From: an uncultured Prevotellaceae bacterium
Lineage (GTDB): Bacteria; Bacteroidota; Bacteroidia; Bacteroidales; Bacteroidaceae
Reading direction: 5' to 3'
NCBI GenBank assembly: GCA_937877625.1
Contig: CALFJG010000007.1
Coordinates: 8,549 to 72,548, forward strand
Length of the DNA: 64,000 nt
The position numbers were made by a program, and so were the translations under genes. Numbering within the stretch: position 1 is the first letter of the stretch; every line of letters starts with the position of its first letter. Shown here piece after piece: positions 1 to 8,271 of the stretch. A model generated the notes under the pieces. It was not told the DNA's origin. It saw only the letters and a program-made list of their open reading frames with translations, and did no database searches.

Positions 1-1
1 C

Positions 2-448
2 GTGAGCGGTCTGAAAGACGGGCAGATGCGCTATCTCTACGCCGCCGACCACCTCAACCGTACGAGCGAATACGGCGTACGCTTCGAACGTGGTACGATG
101 GTGGACTATGGCGACCGCCGACAGATTTTTATCAGCGGCACCGCCAGCATCAACGAACGCGGTGAGATAATCTACTCGGGCAATATCAACCGCCAGGCCA
201 AGCGCACCTTAGAAAATGTGGGAGCATTGCTCAACGAGGCCGGCGCAACGTTCAACGACGTAGAGCAGATGATTGTTTACCTACGCGACCACGCCGATTA
301 TGCCGTTGTGAGCCGCCTCTTCGCCGAACGTTTCCCCGACAAACCCGTCATCATCGTTAATGCCCCGGTTTGCCGCCCCGGGTGGCTGATAGAGGTGGAG
401 TGTATGGCCGTGTGCCAAGCGGATAACCCACAGTACAAAGACTTCTAA
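2..448 (+). CDS. Rid (YjgF/YER057c/UK114) family protein, C-terminal part
   Basis: Partial gene: the reading frame is open to the left edge, so the GTG at base 2 is probably an internal Val codon. The last 148 residues read as a Rid-family domain, with FISGTASIN near residues 45-53, a segment on an unrolled time-course-like alpha/beta layout (VGALLNEAGATFNDV), and VNAPVCRPGWLIEVECMAV at the end, where the Arg and Glu match the usual Rid substrate-binding pair. Simple Rid proteins are about 130 residues and act as enamine/imine deaminases. The sequence upstream of the domain suggests a longer two-part Rid protein. The substrate cannot be told. A strong hairpin lies directly downstream. Confidence 0.75.
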   Translation: MSGLKDGQMRYLYAADHLNRTSEYGVRFERGTMVDYGDRRQIFISGTASINERGEIIYSGNINRQAKRTLENVGALLNEAGATFNDVEQMIVYLRDHADYAVVSRLFAERFPDKPVIIVNAPVCRPGWLIEVECMAVCQADNPQYKDF

Positions 449-461
449 GAACACAAAGCAT

Positions 462-505
462 ATAATCGTTGGCAACGCGAGGAGTGTAGCCAACGATTAT
501 TGTAT
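462..505 (+). terminator. Hairpin after the Rid gene
   Basis: A perfect 12-bp inverted repeat pairs 462-473 (ATAATCGTTGGC) with 489-500, with a 15-nt loop. It lies 13 bp after the Rid stop codon. Only a short T stretch follows (TTGTATCC), so termination is likely but not certain. It also occupies the leader of the next gene. Confidence 0.55.
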
Positions 506-520
506 CCGCCCGAACAAAGA

Positions 521-2515
521 ATGAAACACCCGCGCTATCTTATCATCATTATAATCGCGCTACTCGTTGTGGCAATGGCTACAGGAACCTTTGTAGAGCG
601 TGCCAACGGACACGAAGCCGCAGCGTCCATCATTTATCACGCGCCGTGGTTTATAGCCCTTTGGGGGATACTGGCTCTCGTAGGCATTGGGGCTATCGTG
701 AAGTGGAAAATGTGGAAGCGGCTGTGGGTAATGCTACTCCACGTAAGTTTACTGCTCATTCTCGTCGGAGCATTAGTCACCCATCTGACCGCGCGCGAGG
801 GTACCCTACATCTGCGACAAGGCGCGACAGCCAACTATTATTTTCCTGCCGACAACGACCAAGCCACGACACTGCCTTTTACGCTACAGTTAGATACGTT
901 TGTTGTGGCGTACACACCCGGGACAGCCGCTCCACGCGACTTTGAGAGCCACGTAACGATGAAAACGGCAAACGACACCGTCCACGCGATTATCCGTATG
1001 AACCATATTCTCGCGTGCCAAGGCTATCGCTTCTATCAGACAAGTTACGACAACGACCTGCGCGGCACCATCCTCACCGTGAGTTACGACCCCGTAGGGC
1101 TACCACTCACCTACGCCGCCTACGCACTCCTCGCACTTTCTATGATGGGCATTCTTTTTCCCCGCCTCCTCCGTAAAAAAAAGCAGGACAAAACGTTACT
1201 GCTACTTCCGCTCCTATGCCTATGCACCCTCTCGGCGGCAGCCAAAGAGCATATACCCACGGTAAATGCTAACGAGGCGAAAAAGATGGAGCGCTTGCAA
1301 GTAAGCGGCGAAGAACGTGTGATGCCACTCGGCACGTTGGCACGCGACTTCCTACTATCTGTGTATGGCAAACCTACCTATCGCGGCTTGTCGGCCATGC
1401 AAGTGTTAGCGGGGTGGACGTTACGCCCGGAGGCTTGGAAAGAGCAGCCTATGATACGCATCAAAAGTGCCACACTGCGCCAACACTTAGGAATAACCGA
1501 CAGCCGGTACGCCACCCTCGCACAACTCTTTGCCGCCGATGGTACCTACCGCGTAGAAACGTTCACACGAGCCGATGCGCCAGAAGACTTACGAAAAGCG
1601 GCCATAGAACTCGACGAAAAAGTAGGCCTCATCATACTTGCCACTCGCGGCGAACTGGTACGCCCCACACCGACATCGGAAAAAGTGAGTGAAACACGCA
1701 TTTCTGCCGAACTACTCTTCAACCGCTTGCCAGGCACATTGCCGCTATTTATTTGCTGTTTTGTATTAGCCATACTCTTCTTCTTACCAGAGCAAACAAA
1801 GACGAGACGCATCGCAGGACGCATCAAACTACAAACCCTGCTAAACATCACATTGGCAATAGCCACTTGCTACCTCACGCTACTTTATGGGCTGCGCTGG
1901 TACATCGGCGGGCACGTCCCATTAGGCAACGGCTACGAGACAATGCTCTTTATGTCTCTCTGCCTACTGTGCATAGCCCTCTGCGCGGCACTACGGCACA
2001 CAAAAACTCCGTTGCTCGCTCCCGCCGCACTGCTTATGGGAAGTTTCACACTCCTGGTGGCACACCTCAGTCAGTCACAGCCGCACATCGGCGGACTAAT
2101 GCCCGTGTTGCAGTCGCCCCTGCTCACTATCCACGTGAGCGTCATTATGACAGCCTACGCCCTGCTCGGACTCACGTGCGTACTCTCGGCGATATGGCTC
2201 GTAAAGAAGCAAGAAACGCTTACCCGCCTAAGCCAGCAAATACTTCTCCCCGCCACCTTCCTCCTTTCAGCCGGCATCTTCCTCGGTGCTATCTGGGCCG
2301 GCGTGTCGTGGGGCAGCTATTGGAGCTGGGACCCTAAAGAAGTCTGGGCACTCATCACGCTTTTGGTTTACGCCCTTCCCCTCCACACACACTCCCTGCA
2401 ACTACTCCAACGTCCAAAGACATACCATATATATCTTCTGTGCGCTTTCTTAGCCGTTCTGTTTACGTATTTCGGCGTGAACTATCTGCTCGGAGGAATG
2501 CATAGTTATGCATAA
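521..2515 (+). CDS. Fused ResB-CcsA (CcsBA-type) cytochrome c biogenesis protein
   Basis: System II cytochrome c maturation protein of 664 residues, which would carry heme across the inner membrane and attach it to apocytochrome CXXCH motifs. The first third has membrane segments near residues 7-27, 45-65 and 72-92, then a periplasmic ResB-like region and another segment near 200-220. The C-terminal part from about residue 410 is polytopic and carries the tryptophan-rich heme-handling motif WGSYWSWDPKEVWAL at about residue 597, diagnostic of CcsA. I use the ATG at 521; a TTG at 500 would add seven residues but falls inside the hairpin. In Bacteroidota such genes often follow nrfHA, which is not visible here. 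Confidence 0.9.
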   Translation: MKHPRYLIIIIIALLVVAMATGTFVERANGHEAAASIIYHAPWFIALWGILALVGIGAIVKWKMWKRLWVMLLHVSLLLILVGALVTHLTAREGTLHLRQGATANYYFPADNDQATTLPFTLQLDTFVVAYTPGTAAPRDFESHVTMKTANDTVHAIIRMNHILACQGYRFYQTSYDNDLRGTILTVSYDPVGLPLTYAAYALLALSMMGILFPRLLRKKKQDKTLLLLPLLCLCTLSAAAKEHIPTVNANEAKKMERLQVSGEERVMPLGTLARDFLLSVYGKPTYRGLSAMQVLAGWTLRPEAWKEQPMIRIKSATLRQHLGITDSRYATLAQLFAADGTYRVETFTRADAPEDLRKAAIELDEKVGLIILATRGELVRPTPTSEKVSETRISAELLFNRLPGTLPLFICCFVLAILFFLPEQTKTRRIAGRIKLQTLLNITLAIATCYLTLLYGLRWYIGGHVPLGNGYETMLFMSLCLLCIALCAALRHTKTPLLAPAALLMGSFTLLVAHLSQSQPHIGGLMPVLQSPLLTIHVSVIMTAYALLGLTCVLSAIWLVKKQETLTRLSQQILLPATFLLSAGIFLGAIWAGVSWGSYWSWDPKEVWALITLLVYALPLHTHSLQLLQRPKTYHIYLLCAFLAVLFTYFGVNYLLGGMHSYA

Positions 2516-2581
2516 CGAAGTAGCAAAAACAGCGTGCCGCGCCTACTAAAAACGCACGCGAGGAAATAAAGTGCAGTTTTG

Positions 2582-2613
2582 TTTGGTTGCAACAAATTCT
2601 TTTTCTACCTTTG
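2582..2613 (+). promoter_or_regulatory. Bacteroidota promoter of the initiator tRNA
   Basis: TTTG at 2582-2585 and TACCTTTG at 2606-2613 match the -33 TTTG and -7 TAnnTTTG consensus with a 20-bp spacer. Transcription would start shortly before the tRNA at 2648. Confidence 0.75.
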
Positions 2614-2647
2614 CAGCGCAAAACCCAAAAGGGCAGCGCAAAAACAT

Positions 2648-2720
2648 CGCGGAGTAGAGCAGTTGGTAGCTCGTCAGGCTCATAACCTGGAGGTCACTGG
2701 TTCGAGTCCAGTCTCCGCAA
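2648..2720 (+). tRNA. tRNA-Met(CAT), initiator type
   Basis: Full cloverleaf: acceptor CGCGGAG (2648-2654) with CTCCGCA (2713-2719), discriminator A at 2720, anticodon CAT in loop CTCATAA, and T-loop TTCGAGT. Positions 1 and 72 form a C-A mismatch, the hallmark of bacterial initiator tRNA. The 3' CCA is not encoded. The anticodon stem has G-C pairs at 30-40 and 31-39 but an A-T pair at 29-41. It has its own promoter and terminator. Confidence 0.92.
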
Positions 2721-2735
2721 CAAACGTTTCGTACG

Positions 2736-2771
2736 AAAGGCAACCCCAAAGCGGTGGTTGCCTTTGTTATT
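2736..2771 (+). terminator. Terminator of the initiator tRNA
   Basis: A perfect 10-bp stem pairs 2736-2745 (AAAGGCAACC) with 2756-2765, with a 10-nt loop and GTTATT after it. It lies 15 bp downstream of the tRNA. Confidence 0.7.
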
Positions 2772-2822
2772 ACATATCACCGCCGCGCCGAGGGCCAACC
2801 AACGCAAAAAAATATCTAAACA

Positions 2823-2854
2823 TTTGCCTACCAAGGCTAATTGTGCTACTTTTG
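2823..2854 (+). promoter_or_regulatory. Promoter of nagB
   Basis: TTTG at 2823-2826 and TACTTTTG at 2847-2854 are separated by 20 bp, matching the Bacteroidota consensus. The site is 56 bp before the nagB ATG. Confidence 0.75.
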
Positions 2855-2910
2855 CTGCGCAACAAAGCAAAGACGCAAACATTTTAACAAACCTAATCTA
2901 TACGCAAACC

Positions 2911-3702
2911 ATGCGACTAATCATTCAACCAGACTATGAGCGCCTCTCGCGCTGGGCTGCCGACTATGTGGTGGCAAAGATTAACGCAGCCAACCCTACT
3001 GCCGAAAAACCTTTCGTACTCGGGCTACCAACGGGTAGTAGCCCCATTGGTATGTACAAGGAATTGGTGAAAGCCAACAAAGAAGGCCGCGTGACATTCA
3101 AAAACGTGCTTACGTTTAATATGGACGAATATGTGGGCTTGCCCGAAGAACACCCCGAGAGCTACCACAGCTTTATGAAGGCCAACCTCTTCGACCACAT
3201 AGACTGCCCGAAAGAAAACATTCACATTCTCAACGGCAATGCTGCGGACTTAGAGGCCGAGTGTGCGCACTACGAAAAAATGATAGAAGAAGCCGGCGGC
3301 ATCGACCTCTTCTTAGGCGGCATCGGCCCCGACGGGCATATCGCTTTCAACGAGCCCGGTTCGTCGCTCACCAGCCGCACACGCCAGAAGACACTCACCA
3401 CCGACACACGCATCGCCAACAGCCGCTTCTTCGGTGGCGACCCGAGCAATGTACCGGCCCACGCGCTGACCGTTGGTGTAGGAACCGTGATGTCGGCAAA
3501 AGAAGTTCTCATTCTCTGCAATGGCCACAACAAAGCGCGCGCGCTGCAAGCCGCCGTAGAAGGCCCCGTCACACAGATGTGGACCATAAGCGTGCTTCAA
3601 ATGCACCAGCACGGCATCATCGTTTGCGACGAAGCAGCCTGCGAAGAACTTCGGCACGGCACATACAAATACTTCAAAGACATAGAGCGCGAACAACTTT
3701 AA
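2911..3702 (+). CDS. nagB: Glucosamine-6-phosphate deaminase
   Basis: Cytoplasmic enzyme converting glucosamine 6-phosphate to fructose 6-phosphate and ammonia, the last step of amino-sugar catabolism. The 263 residues match the usual NagB length. Visible motifs are LGLPTGSSP (phosphate loop, about residue 37), FNMDEYVGLP (the catalytic Asp region, about 70), GGIGPDGHIAFNEPGSS (about 135-152) and the C-terminal TISVLQMH. The ATG at 2911 follows the promoter at the expected distance; longer frames upstream run back into the tRNA terminator and have no homology. The gene stands alone between its promoter and a strong terminator. Confidence 0.95.
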   Translation: MRLIIQPDYERLSRWAADYVVAKINAANPTAEKPFVLGLPTGSSPIGMYKELVKANKEGRVTFKNVLTFNMDEYVGLPEEHPESYHSFMKANLFDHIDCPKENIHILNGNAADLEAECAHYEKMIEEAGGIDLFLGGIGPDGHIAFNEPGSSLTSRTRQKTLTTDTRIANSRFFGGDPSNVPAHALTVGVGTVMSAKEVLILCNGHNKARALQAAVEGPVTQMWTISVLQMHQHGIIVCDEAACEELRHGTYKYFKDIEREQL

Positions 3703-3727
3703 GTATAGCCTTAATCATCTAACCCTG

Positions 3728-3784
3728 CAAGTGACAAGTGGCCCGGCCCACACAGCAAGCCGACCACTTGTCACTTGTTTTTTA
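3728..3784 (+). terminator. Terminator of nagB
   Basis: A perfect 14-bp stem pairs 3728-3741 (CAAGTGACAAGTGG) with 3764-3777, followed by TTTTTTAT. It is a textbook intrinsic terminator 25 bp after the nagB stop. Confidence 0.88.
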
Positions 3785-3831
3785 TCGTCAGTTGTTTTTA
3801 TTGTCTGTTGCTTTTATTGTTACGTCTGTCA

Positions 3832-4746
3832 ATGCTCCCCTTTCGCGTACATATTATTGGGTGTTGCAGTGCCATACCCACACTGCGCCACAACCCGTCA
3901 GCACAAGTCATAAACTTTCACGACAGGCTCTTCCTCATCGACTGCGGAGAGGGCACACAGAGAGAACTTATCCGCCAACGCATACCCATCGGACGTATCG
4001 GCCACGTGTTTATCTCACACCTCCACGGCGACCACTTCTACGGGTTGCCCGGCCTGCTCAACACGCTGTCGCTTAGCGGGGTAAGCAAACCGCTTCACGT
4101 CTATGCCTTCGCGCCACTGCAGCACATGCTCGCCCCGCTCCTCAACTATCACAAGCGCAGTGCTGACGAACCGTTGATCTTCCACCCCGTTAGCGAAAAA
4201 GGGTTTGAAACCATCTACGAAGACAAAGAACTACAGGTAAGCACGCTCCCCCTCCACCACGGCGTGCCTTGCGTAGGCTACGTATTTCGCGAGAAGCACA
4301 GCCTGCCCCACATTCGTAAAGACAAGATAGCCGACCTACATATTCCCCACACCGCCATTGCTGCGATAAAAGCCGGCGGCGACTGGACAGACGCACAAGG
4401 GACGCACCACCGGCACGCCTCGCTCGTGACACCCGCCGATGCACCGCGCACCTATGTCTATATGACCGACACACGTCCCTGCCACACACTCGCCAAACAC
4501 ATCAGCGGTGCCAACCTACTATATCACGAAGCCACCTATGCTTCCGACTGCACACAGAAAGCACTTGAGTACTGTCACTCCACCGCCGCCGAAGCCGCCG
4601 CTTTTGCCAAGCAGAGTAACGTGAAACGACTGCTCATAGGCCACTACTCCGACCGCTACGCCAGCGAACAAATACTATTGGACGAAGCACAACCCATCTT
4701 TACCGACACACAGGCTGCACAAGAAGGAATGACAATAGATGTTTAA
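3832..4746 (+). CDS. rnz: Ribonuclease Z
   Basis: Zinc-dependent endonuclease of the metallo-beta-lactamase fold that trims tRNA 3' ends. This fits an organism whose visible tRNA lacks an encoded CCA. The protein is 304 residues, the usual short RNase Z length. Motifs are LIDCGEGTQRE (about residue 38), the metal-binding HLHGDHFYGLPG (about 62), ATYASD, HSTAAEAA and GHYSDRY near the C-terminus. The ATG at 3832 begins at the conserved first strand (FRVHIIGCCSA); an upstream extension would overlap the nagB terminator. No clear promoter consensus is seen. Confidence 0.93.
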   Translation: MLPFRVHIIGCCSAIPTLRHNPSAQVINFHDRLFLIDCGEGTQRELIRQRIPIGRIGHVFISHLHGDHFYGLPGLLNTLSLSGVSKPLHVYAFAPLQHMLAPLLNYHKRSADEPLIFHPVSEKGFETIYEDKELQVSTLPLHHGVPCVGYVFREKHSLPHIRKDKIADLHIPHTAIAAIKAGGDWTDAQGTHHRHASLVTPADAPRTYVYMTDTRPCHTLAKHISGANLLYHEATYASDCTQKALEYCHSTAAEAAAFAKQSNVKRLLIGHYSDRYASEQILLDEAQPIFTDTQAAQEGMTIDV

Positions 4747-4861
4747 CCGATTATTATAAGGCGGGTTAAGATTATTCCCGCAACTAATCACTAAAACACA
4801 CGGAGGGGATGAACAACATCTTTCCACGGCAGCAATTTTTTTCATTGCGCCTTGAAAAATG

Positions 4862-4943
4862 CAAAGTGTGACTATATTTATACAAACATAGGCTATGTTT
4901 ATGAAAATAAAGCTTATATTTGTATAAATATAGTCACACTTTG
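4862..4943. repeat. Long AT-rich palindromic element, copy 1
   Basis: Left arm 4862-4886 and right arm 4919-4943 are perfect 25-bp inverted repeats (outer end CAAAGTGTGACTATA). A second palindrome, AAACATAG-G-CTATGTTT, is nested inside at 4884-4900. Flanked on the right by GAATTC when read outward. The outer 15 bp plus flank recur at 32794 before another gene-free stretch. It may fold at the rnz mRNA end, but no T run follows, so it is not a typical terminator. Confidence 0.85.
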
Positions 4944-5062
4944 AATTCTTTCTCCCACCTTGTAAAAAATTCAGGCGTATAAGCGAAAAACAGAAAGGAC
5001 ACGAAAACAAATTCCACAAGACCATTTCATAACAATAATTAGGAAAATCAAAAAGAATTGCA

Positions 5063-5070
5063 TACCTTTG
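5063..5070 (+). promoter_or_regulatory. -7 promoter element of hppA
   Basis: TACCTTTG matches TAnnTTTG, 53 bp before the ATG. No clear TTTG is found at the -33 distance. Confidence 0.5.
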
Positions 5071-5122
5071 CTTTTTATTATAAAACAAATACAAAAATCC
5101 TACAACAAAGATTTTTCCCGTA

Positions 5123-7522
5123 ATGTTGAAAAACGTATTAACCGCCGCTACTGCGGCATTTCTTCCCGTGCCGATTATGGCCAGCGAGACCAATCTAAAA
5201 ATGCCGGAGGGTTTTGCCACGAGTAGCGAAGCAAAAGTTCTCTATTTAGGTTTCATCGTTGTAATCCTCGGCCTGCTCTTTGGCTACTGGCAGTTTCGCA
5301 AAGTACGCCGCCTTGAAGCACACGCCTCAATGCTTGAAATCGGCAACGTAATCTTCAAGACCTGTTCCACCTACCTCAAACAACAAGGAAAGTTCCTCGG
5401 TGTACTCTTTGCCTTTATTGGCCTTGCAGCAATACTCTACTTCGGCATTCTGGAGGCTATGCCTTGGACATCTGTCGCCTTGATATTGGGTTGGACGATA
5501 GTCGGTGTTATGGGTTCTTACGCCGTGGCGTGGTACGGCGTGCGTATGAACACCTATGCCAACTCGCGTATGGCCTTCGCCTCCCTGCGCCGCAACCCGC
5601 TCGCCCTGCTCAACATACCCCTCACAGCGGGGATGAGTATCGGCATCCTGCTCATCTGTGTAGAACTGGTGCTGATGCTGTGCATCCTGCTCTTTATGCC
5701 GGAAGACCTGGCAGGCAGTTGCTTCATCGGTTTTGCCATCGGCGAGAGCCTCGGGGCCAGCGCGCTACGCATTGCAGGCGGCATCTTCACCAAAATTGCC
5801 GACATAGGCAGCGACCTGATGAAAGTGGTGTTCAAAATCGGCGAGGACGACCCGCGCAACCCCGGTGTAATAGCCGACTGCACGGGCGACAACGCCGGCG
5901 ACTCCATCGGCCCCACCGCCGACGGCTTTGAAACATACGGCGTTACGGGAGTGGCACTCGTTAGTTTCATCCTGCTCGCCGTAGAGCCTAAGTACCAGAT
6001 AGACCTCTTGGTGTGGATATTCGTGATGCGCATCCTCGGCGTGGTGGCAAGCGTGGTGGCCTACTATATAAACAATGCCATTTCGCGCGCACGCTATGCC
6101 AACGCCGACGACCTCGACTTTGAGAAGCCGCTCACCAGCCTCGTGTGGCTCACGTCAATACTGAGCATCGCCGGCACTTTTGCAGCCAGTTATTTCTTGC
6201 TTCAAGACCTCGGCGGGATGTATTGGCTCGGACTGGCCACCATAATCAGTTGCGGCACACTCGGTGCAGCACTTATCCCGGAGTTTACCAAGCTCTACAC
6301 CTCCCCCAACAGCACACACGTTCGTGAAGTGGTAAACACCTCCCGGCAAGGCGGGGCTTCGCTCAACATTCTGAGCGGCCTCGTAAGCGGCAACTTTGGC
6401 AGTTTCTGGACAGGCTTCGTGTTCTTCATACTTATGCTCTTAGCCTACTTTGCCTCCAACCAATTCGGAATGTCCGACATTTTTGGTTCCTACTATTCCA
6501 TCTTTGCTTTCGGCCTCGTAGCCTTTGGCATGTTGGGTATGGGTCCCGTCACCATCGCCGTAGATAGTTATGGCCCGGTGACCGACAATGCACAGAGCGT
6601 TTACGAACTCTCGCTCATTGAAGACGACAAAGAGCAAGCAACCAAAGAAATTGAAGAGCAGTTCCACTTCACGCCCGACTGGGAGAAAGCCAAGTACTAC
6701 CTTGAAGCCAACGACGGTGCGGGGAACACCTTCAAAGCCACAGCCAAACCCGTGCTTATCGGCACCGCCGTGGCAGGTAGCACCACAATGATATTCTCGC
6801 TCATCCTCCTTATCCAACAAACACTCGGCATAGACCCTGCCGCGGTGCTCAATCTGCTCAACCCCTACTCCATCCTCGGCTTTATCCTCGGCGGATGCAT
6901 AGTGTTCTGGTTCACCGGGGCCTCTATGCAAGCCGTTACCACGGGAGCCAACCGTGCCGTAGCGTTCATCAAAGAAAACATCAAGCTCGACACGGCAGCC
7001 CCGAAAAAGGCCGACATATCGAAGAGCCAAGAGGTGGTGCGCATCTGCACCGAATATGCACAGCGCGGTATGATAAACATCTTTATCGCCATCTTCTGCT
7101 TCGCGCTGGGCTTCGCCTGCCTGTCGTCGCCACAAAGCATTGGCGGCGAGGCAGCGGTATGCTTGTTTGTTAGTTATCTCATCAGCATCGCCGTGTTCGG
7201 ACTGTTCCAAGCCGTCTTTATGGCCGATGCCGGCGGAGCGTGGGACAACGCCAAGAAAGTTGTAGAGGTGGACTTACACGCTAAAGGCTCCGAACTACAC
7301 GATGCCTCCGTAGTGGGCGACACCGTAGGCGACCCGTACAAAGACACGAGCAGCGTGGCACTCAACCCTATCATTAAGTTCACCACCCTCTTTGGCGTCT
7401 TAGCAATGGAGATAGCCATAAGCCCCAACTTCCGAGCCGCTGCACCCTGGATAGGCATCGTCTTTGTAGTCATCGCCCTCTACTTCGTTTATCGTTCGTT
7501 CTATAAGATGACCACAAAATAA
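5123..7522 (+). CDS. hppA: Ion-pumping membrane pyrophosphatase
   Basis: Integral membrane enzyme that couples pyrophosphate hydrolysis to H+ and/or Na+ export. The 799 residues span about 16 membrane segments. Pyrophosphate-site motifs are EDDPRNPGVIADCTGDNAGD (about 239-258), DSYGPVTDNA (about 475) and GDTVGDPYKDTSS (about 732). The segment GNTFKATAK near residue 533 carries Lys where potassium-dependent enzymes usually have Ala, which by the general rule suggests potassium independence; for Bacteroidota enzymes this rule and the pumped ion are uncertain. The region before it is enlarged with charged residues, as is common in this phylum. Single gene with its own promoter element. Confidence 0.95.
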   Translation: MLKNVLTAATAAFLPVPIMASETNLKMPEGFATSSEAKVLYLGFIVVILGLLFGYWQFRKVRRLEAHASMLEIGNVIFKTCSTYLKQQGKFLGVLFAFIGLAAILYFGILEAMPWTSVALILGWTIVGVMGSYAVAWYGVRMNTYANSRMAFASLRRNPLALLNIPLTAGMSIGILLICVELVLMLCILLFMPEDLAGSCFIGFAIGESLGASALRIAGGIFTKIADIGSDLMKVVFKIGEDDPRNPGVIADCTGDNAGDSIGPTADGFETYGVTGVALVSFILLAVEPKYQIDLLVWIFVMRILGVVASVVAYYINNAISRARYANADDLDFEKPLTSLVWLTSILSIAGTFAASYFLLQDLGGMYWLGLATIISCGTLGAALIPEFTKLYTSPNSTHVREVVNTSRQGGASLNILSGLVSGNFGSFWTGFVFFILMLLAYFASNQFGMSDIFGSYYSIFAFGLVAFGMLGMGPVTIAVDSYGPVTDNAQSVYELSLIEDDKEQATKEIEEQFHFTPDWEKAKYYLEANDGAGNTFKATAKPVLIGTAVAGSTTMIFSLILLIQQTLGIDPAAVLNLLNPYSILGFILGGCIVFWFTGASMQAVTTGANRAVAFIKENIKLDTAAPKKADISKSQEVVRICTEYAQRGMINIFIAIFCFALGFACLSSPQSIGGEAAVCLFVSYLISIAVFGLFQAVFMADAGGAWDNAKKVVEVDLHAKGSELHDASVVGDTVGDPYKDTSSVALNPIIKFTTLFGVLAMEIAISPNFRAAAPWIGIVFVVIALYFVYRSFYKMTTK

Positions 7523-7656
7523 CACGCCCCTGCAGCGATATTCACCTGCCGCATAGAAGACATTGCTCGTCTAAGCCTTGCCACAGACAGCAATAGAGCA
7601 GCACGCAATACTATTTTGCTAATGCGGCGCAAACCAACAAATAAGACAGATAAGCC

Positions 7657-8268
7657 ATGAAAAAAACACTCCTTATTATCCTACTTTCCCTGCCTCTTTT
7701 GGCCATAGCACAAGACGAAAGCAAATACCTGCGCGGTGCAGTGCCGGTGGAGAACGGCTATGTGGTATTCCGTCAGCACTATAACTGCACGGGTAAGTCG
7801 CAAAGCGACATCCACCAAGCCCTCCTGCAATACGTCACCGACAACATAGTGAAAGGCCCCAACGCCCTGCCACAAGCCCGCATCACCGACACGGGCGAAG
7901 CCACGGGATATGTGGCCGCCAGCATAGAGGAAACGCTCTATTTCCGCCGCAGCGCGCTCGTCACCCACAGCACACGCTTCTACTATCAATTAGTGTGTAC
8001 GCCCGCCGACGGTGGTTTCGACATAGAGATGCGCCGCCTACACTATCTCTACGAAGAAGCGGCCAACGCCGGGGCGCACGTCACCGACTTCCCCGCCGAG
8101 GAATGGATTACCGACGAGGAAGCCCTCAACCGAAACGGCAAGCTCACCCGCCTCTCCGGTAAGAAATTCCGCCGCTTCACCATCGACCGAAAAGACGAGA
8201 TATTCCAAGGCGCAGCCCGTGCAGCAGGAGCCGACCGTCGTGTACGTGTAGTAGAAGAAGAATACTAA
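7657..8268 (+). CDS. DUF4468-type exported protein
   Basis: 203-residue protein with a signal peptide (MKKTLLIILLSLPLLAIAQ, cleavage after AIA). The mature part resembles DUF4468 proteins, a family of unknown function common in Bacteroidales and predicted to fold like a TATA-binding-protein repeat. The C-terminus is very basic-acidic (DRRVRVVEEEY). It ends 3 bp before the next gene, so the two are very likely co-transcribed. Probably periplasmic; no catalytic residues can be pointed out. Confidence 0.65.
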   Translation: MKKTLLIILLSLPLLAIAQDESKYLRGAVPVENGYVVFRQHYNCTGKSQSDIHQALLQYVTDNIVKGPNALPQARITDTGEATGYVAASIEETLYFRRSALVTHSTRFYYQLVCTPADGGFDIEMRRLHYLYEEAANAGAHVTDFPAEEWITDEEALNRNGKLTRLSGKKFRRFTIDRKDEIFQGAARAAGADRRVRVVEEEY

Positions 8269-8271
8269 CAG

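Larger units (their letters stand above)
4747..5122. other. Gene-free stretch with a long palindromic element
   Basis: No coding region is supported. The stretch holds an 82-bp palindromic element (4862-4943) and, near its right end, a TACCTTTG promoter element for hppA. The remainder is AT-rich with no further recognisable structure. Confidence 0.7.

Noticed and set aside
2..4. GTG at base 2 as the start of the Rid gene
   Set aside because: The frame is open to the window edge and the protein lacks the N-terminal part expected, so the gene begins outside.
6440..7210. 256-codon minus-strand frame inside hppA
   Set aside because: Complete shadow of the strongly conserved pyrophosphatase coding strand; residues are compositional (His/Glu/Gly-rich) with no domain.
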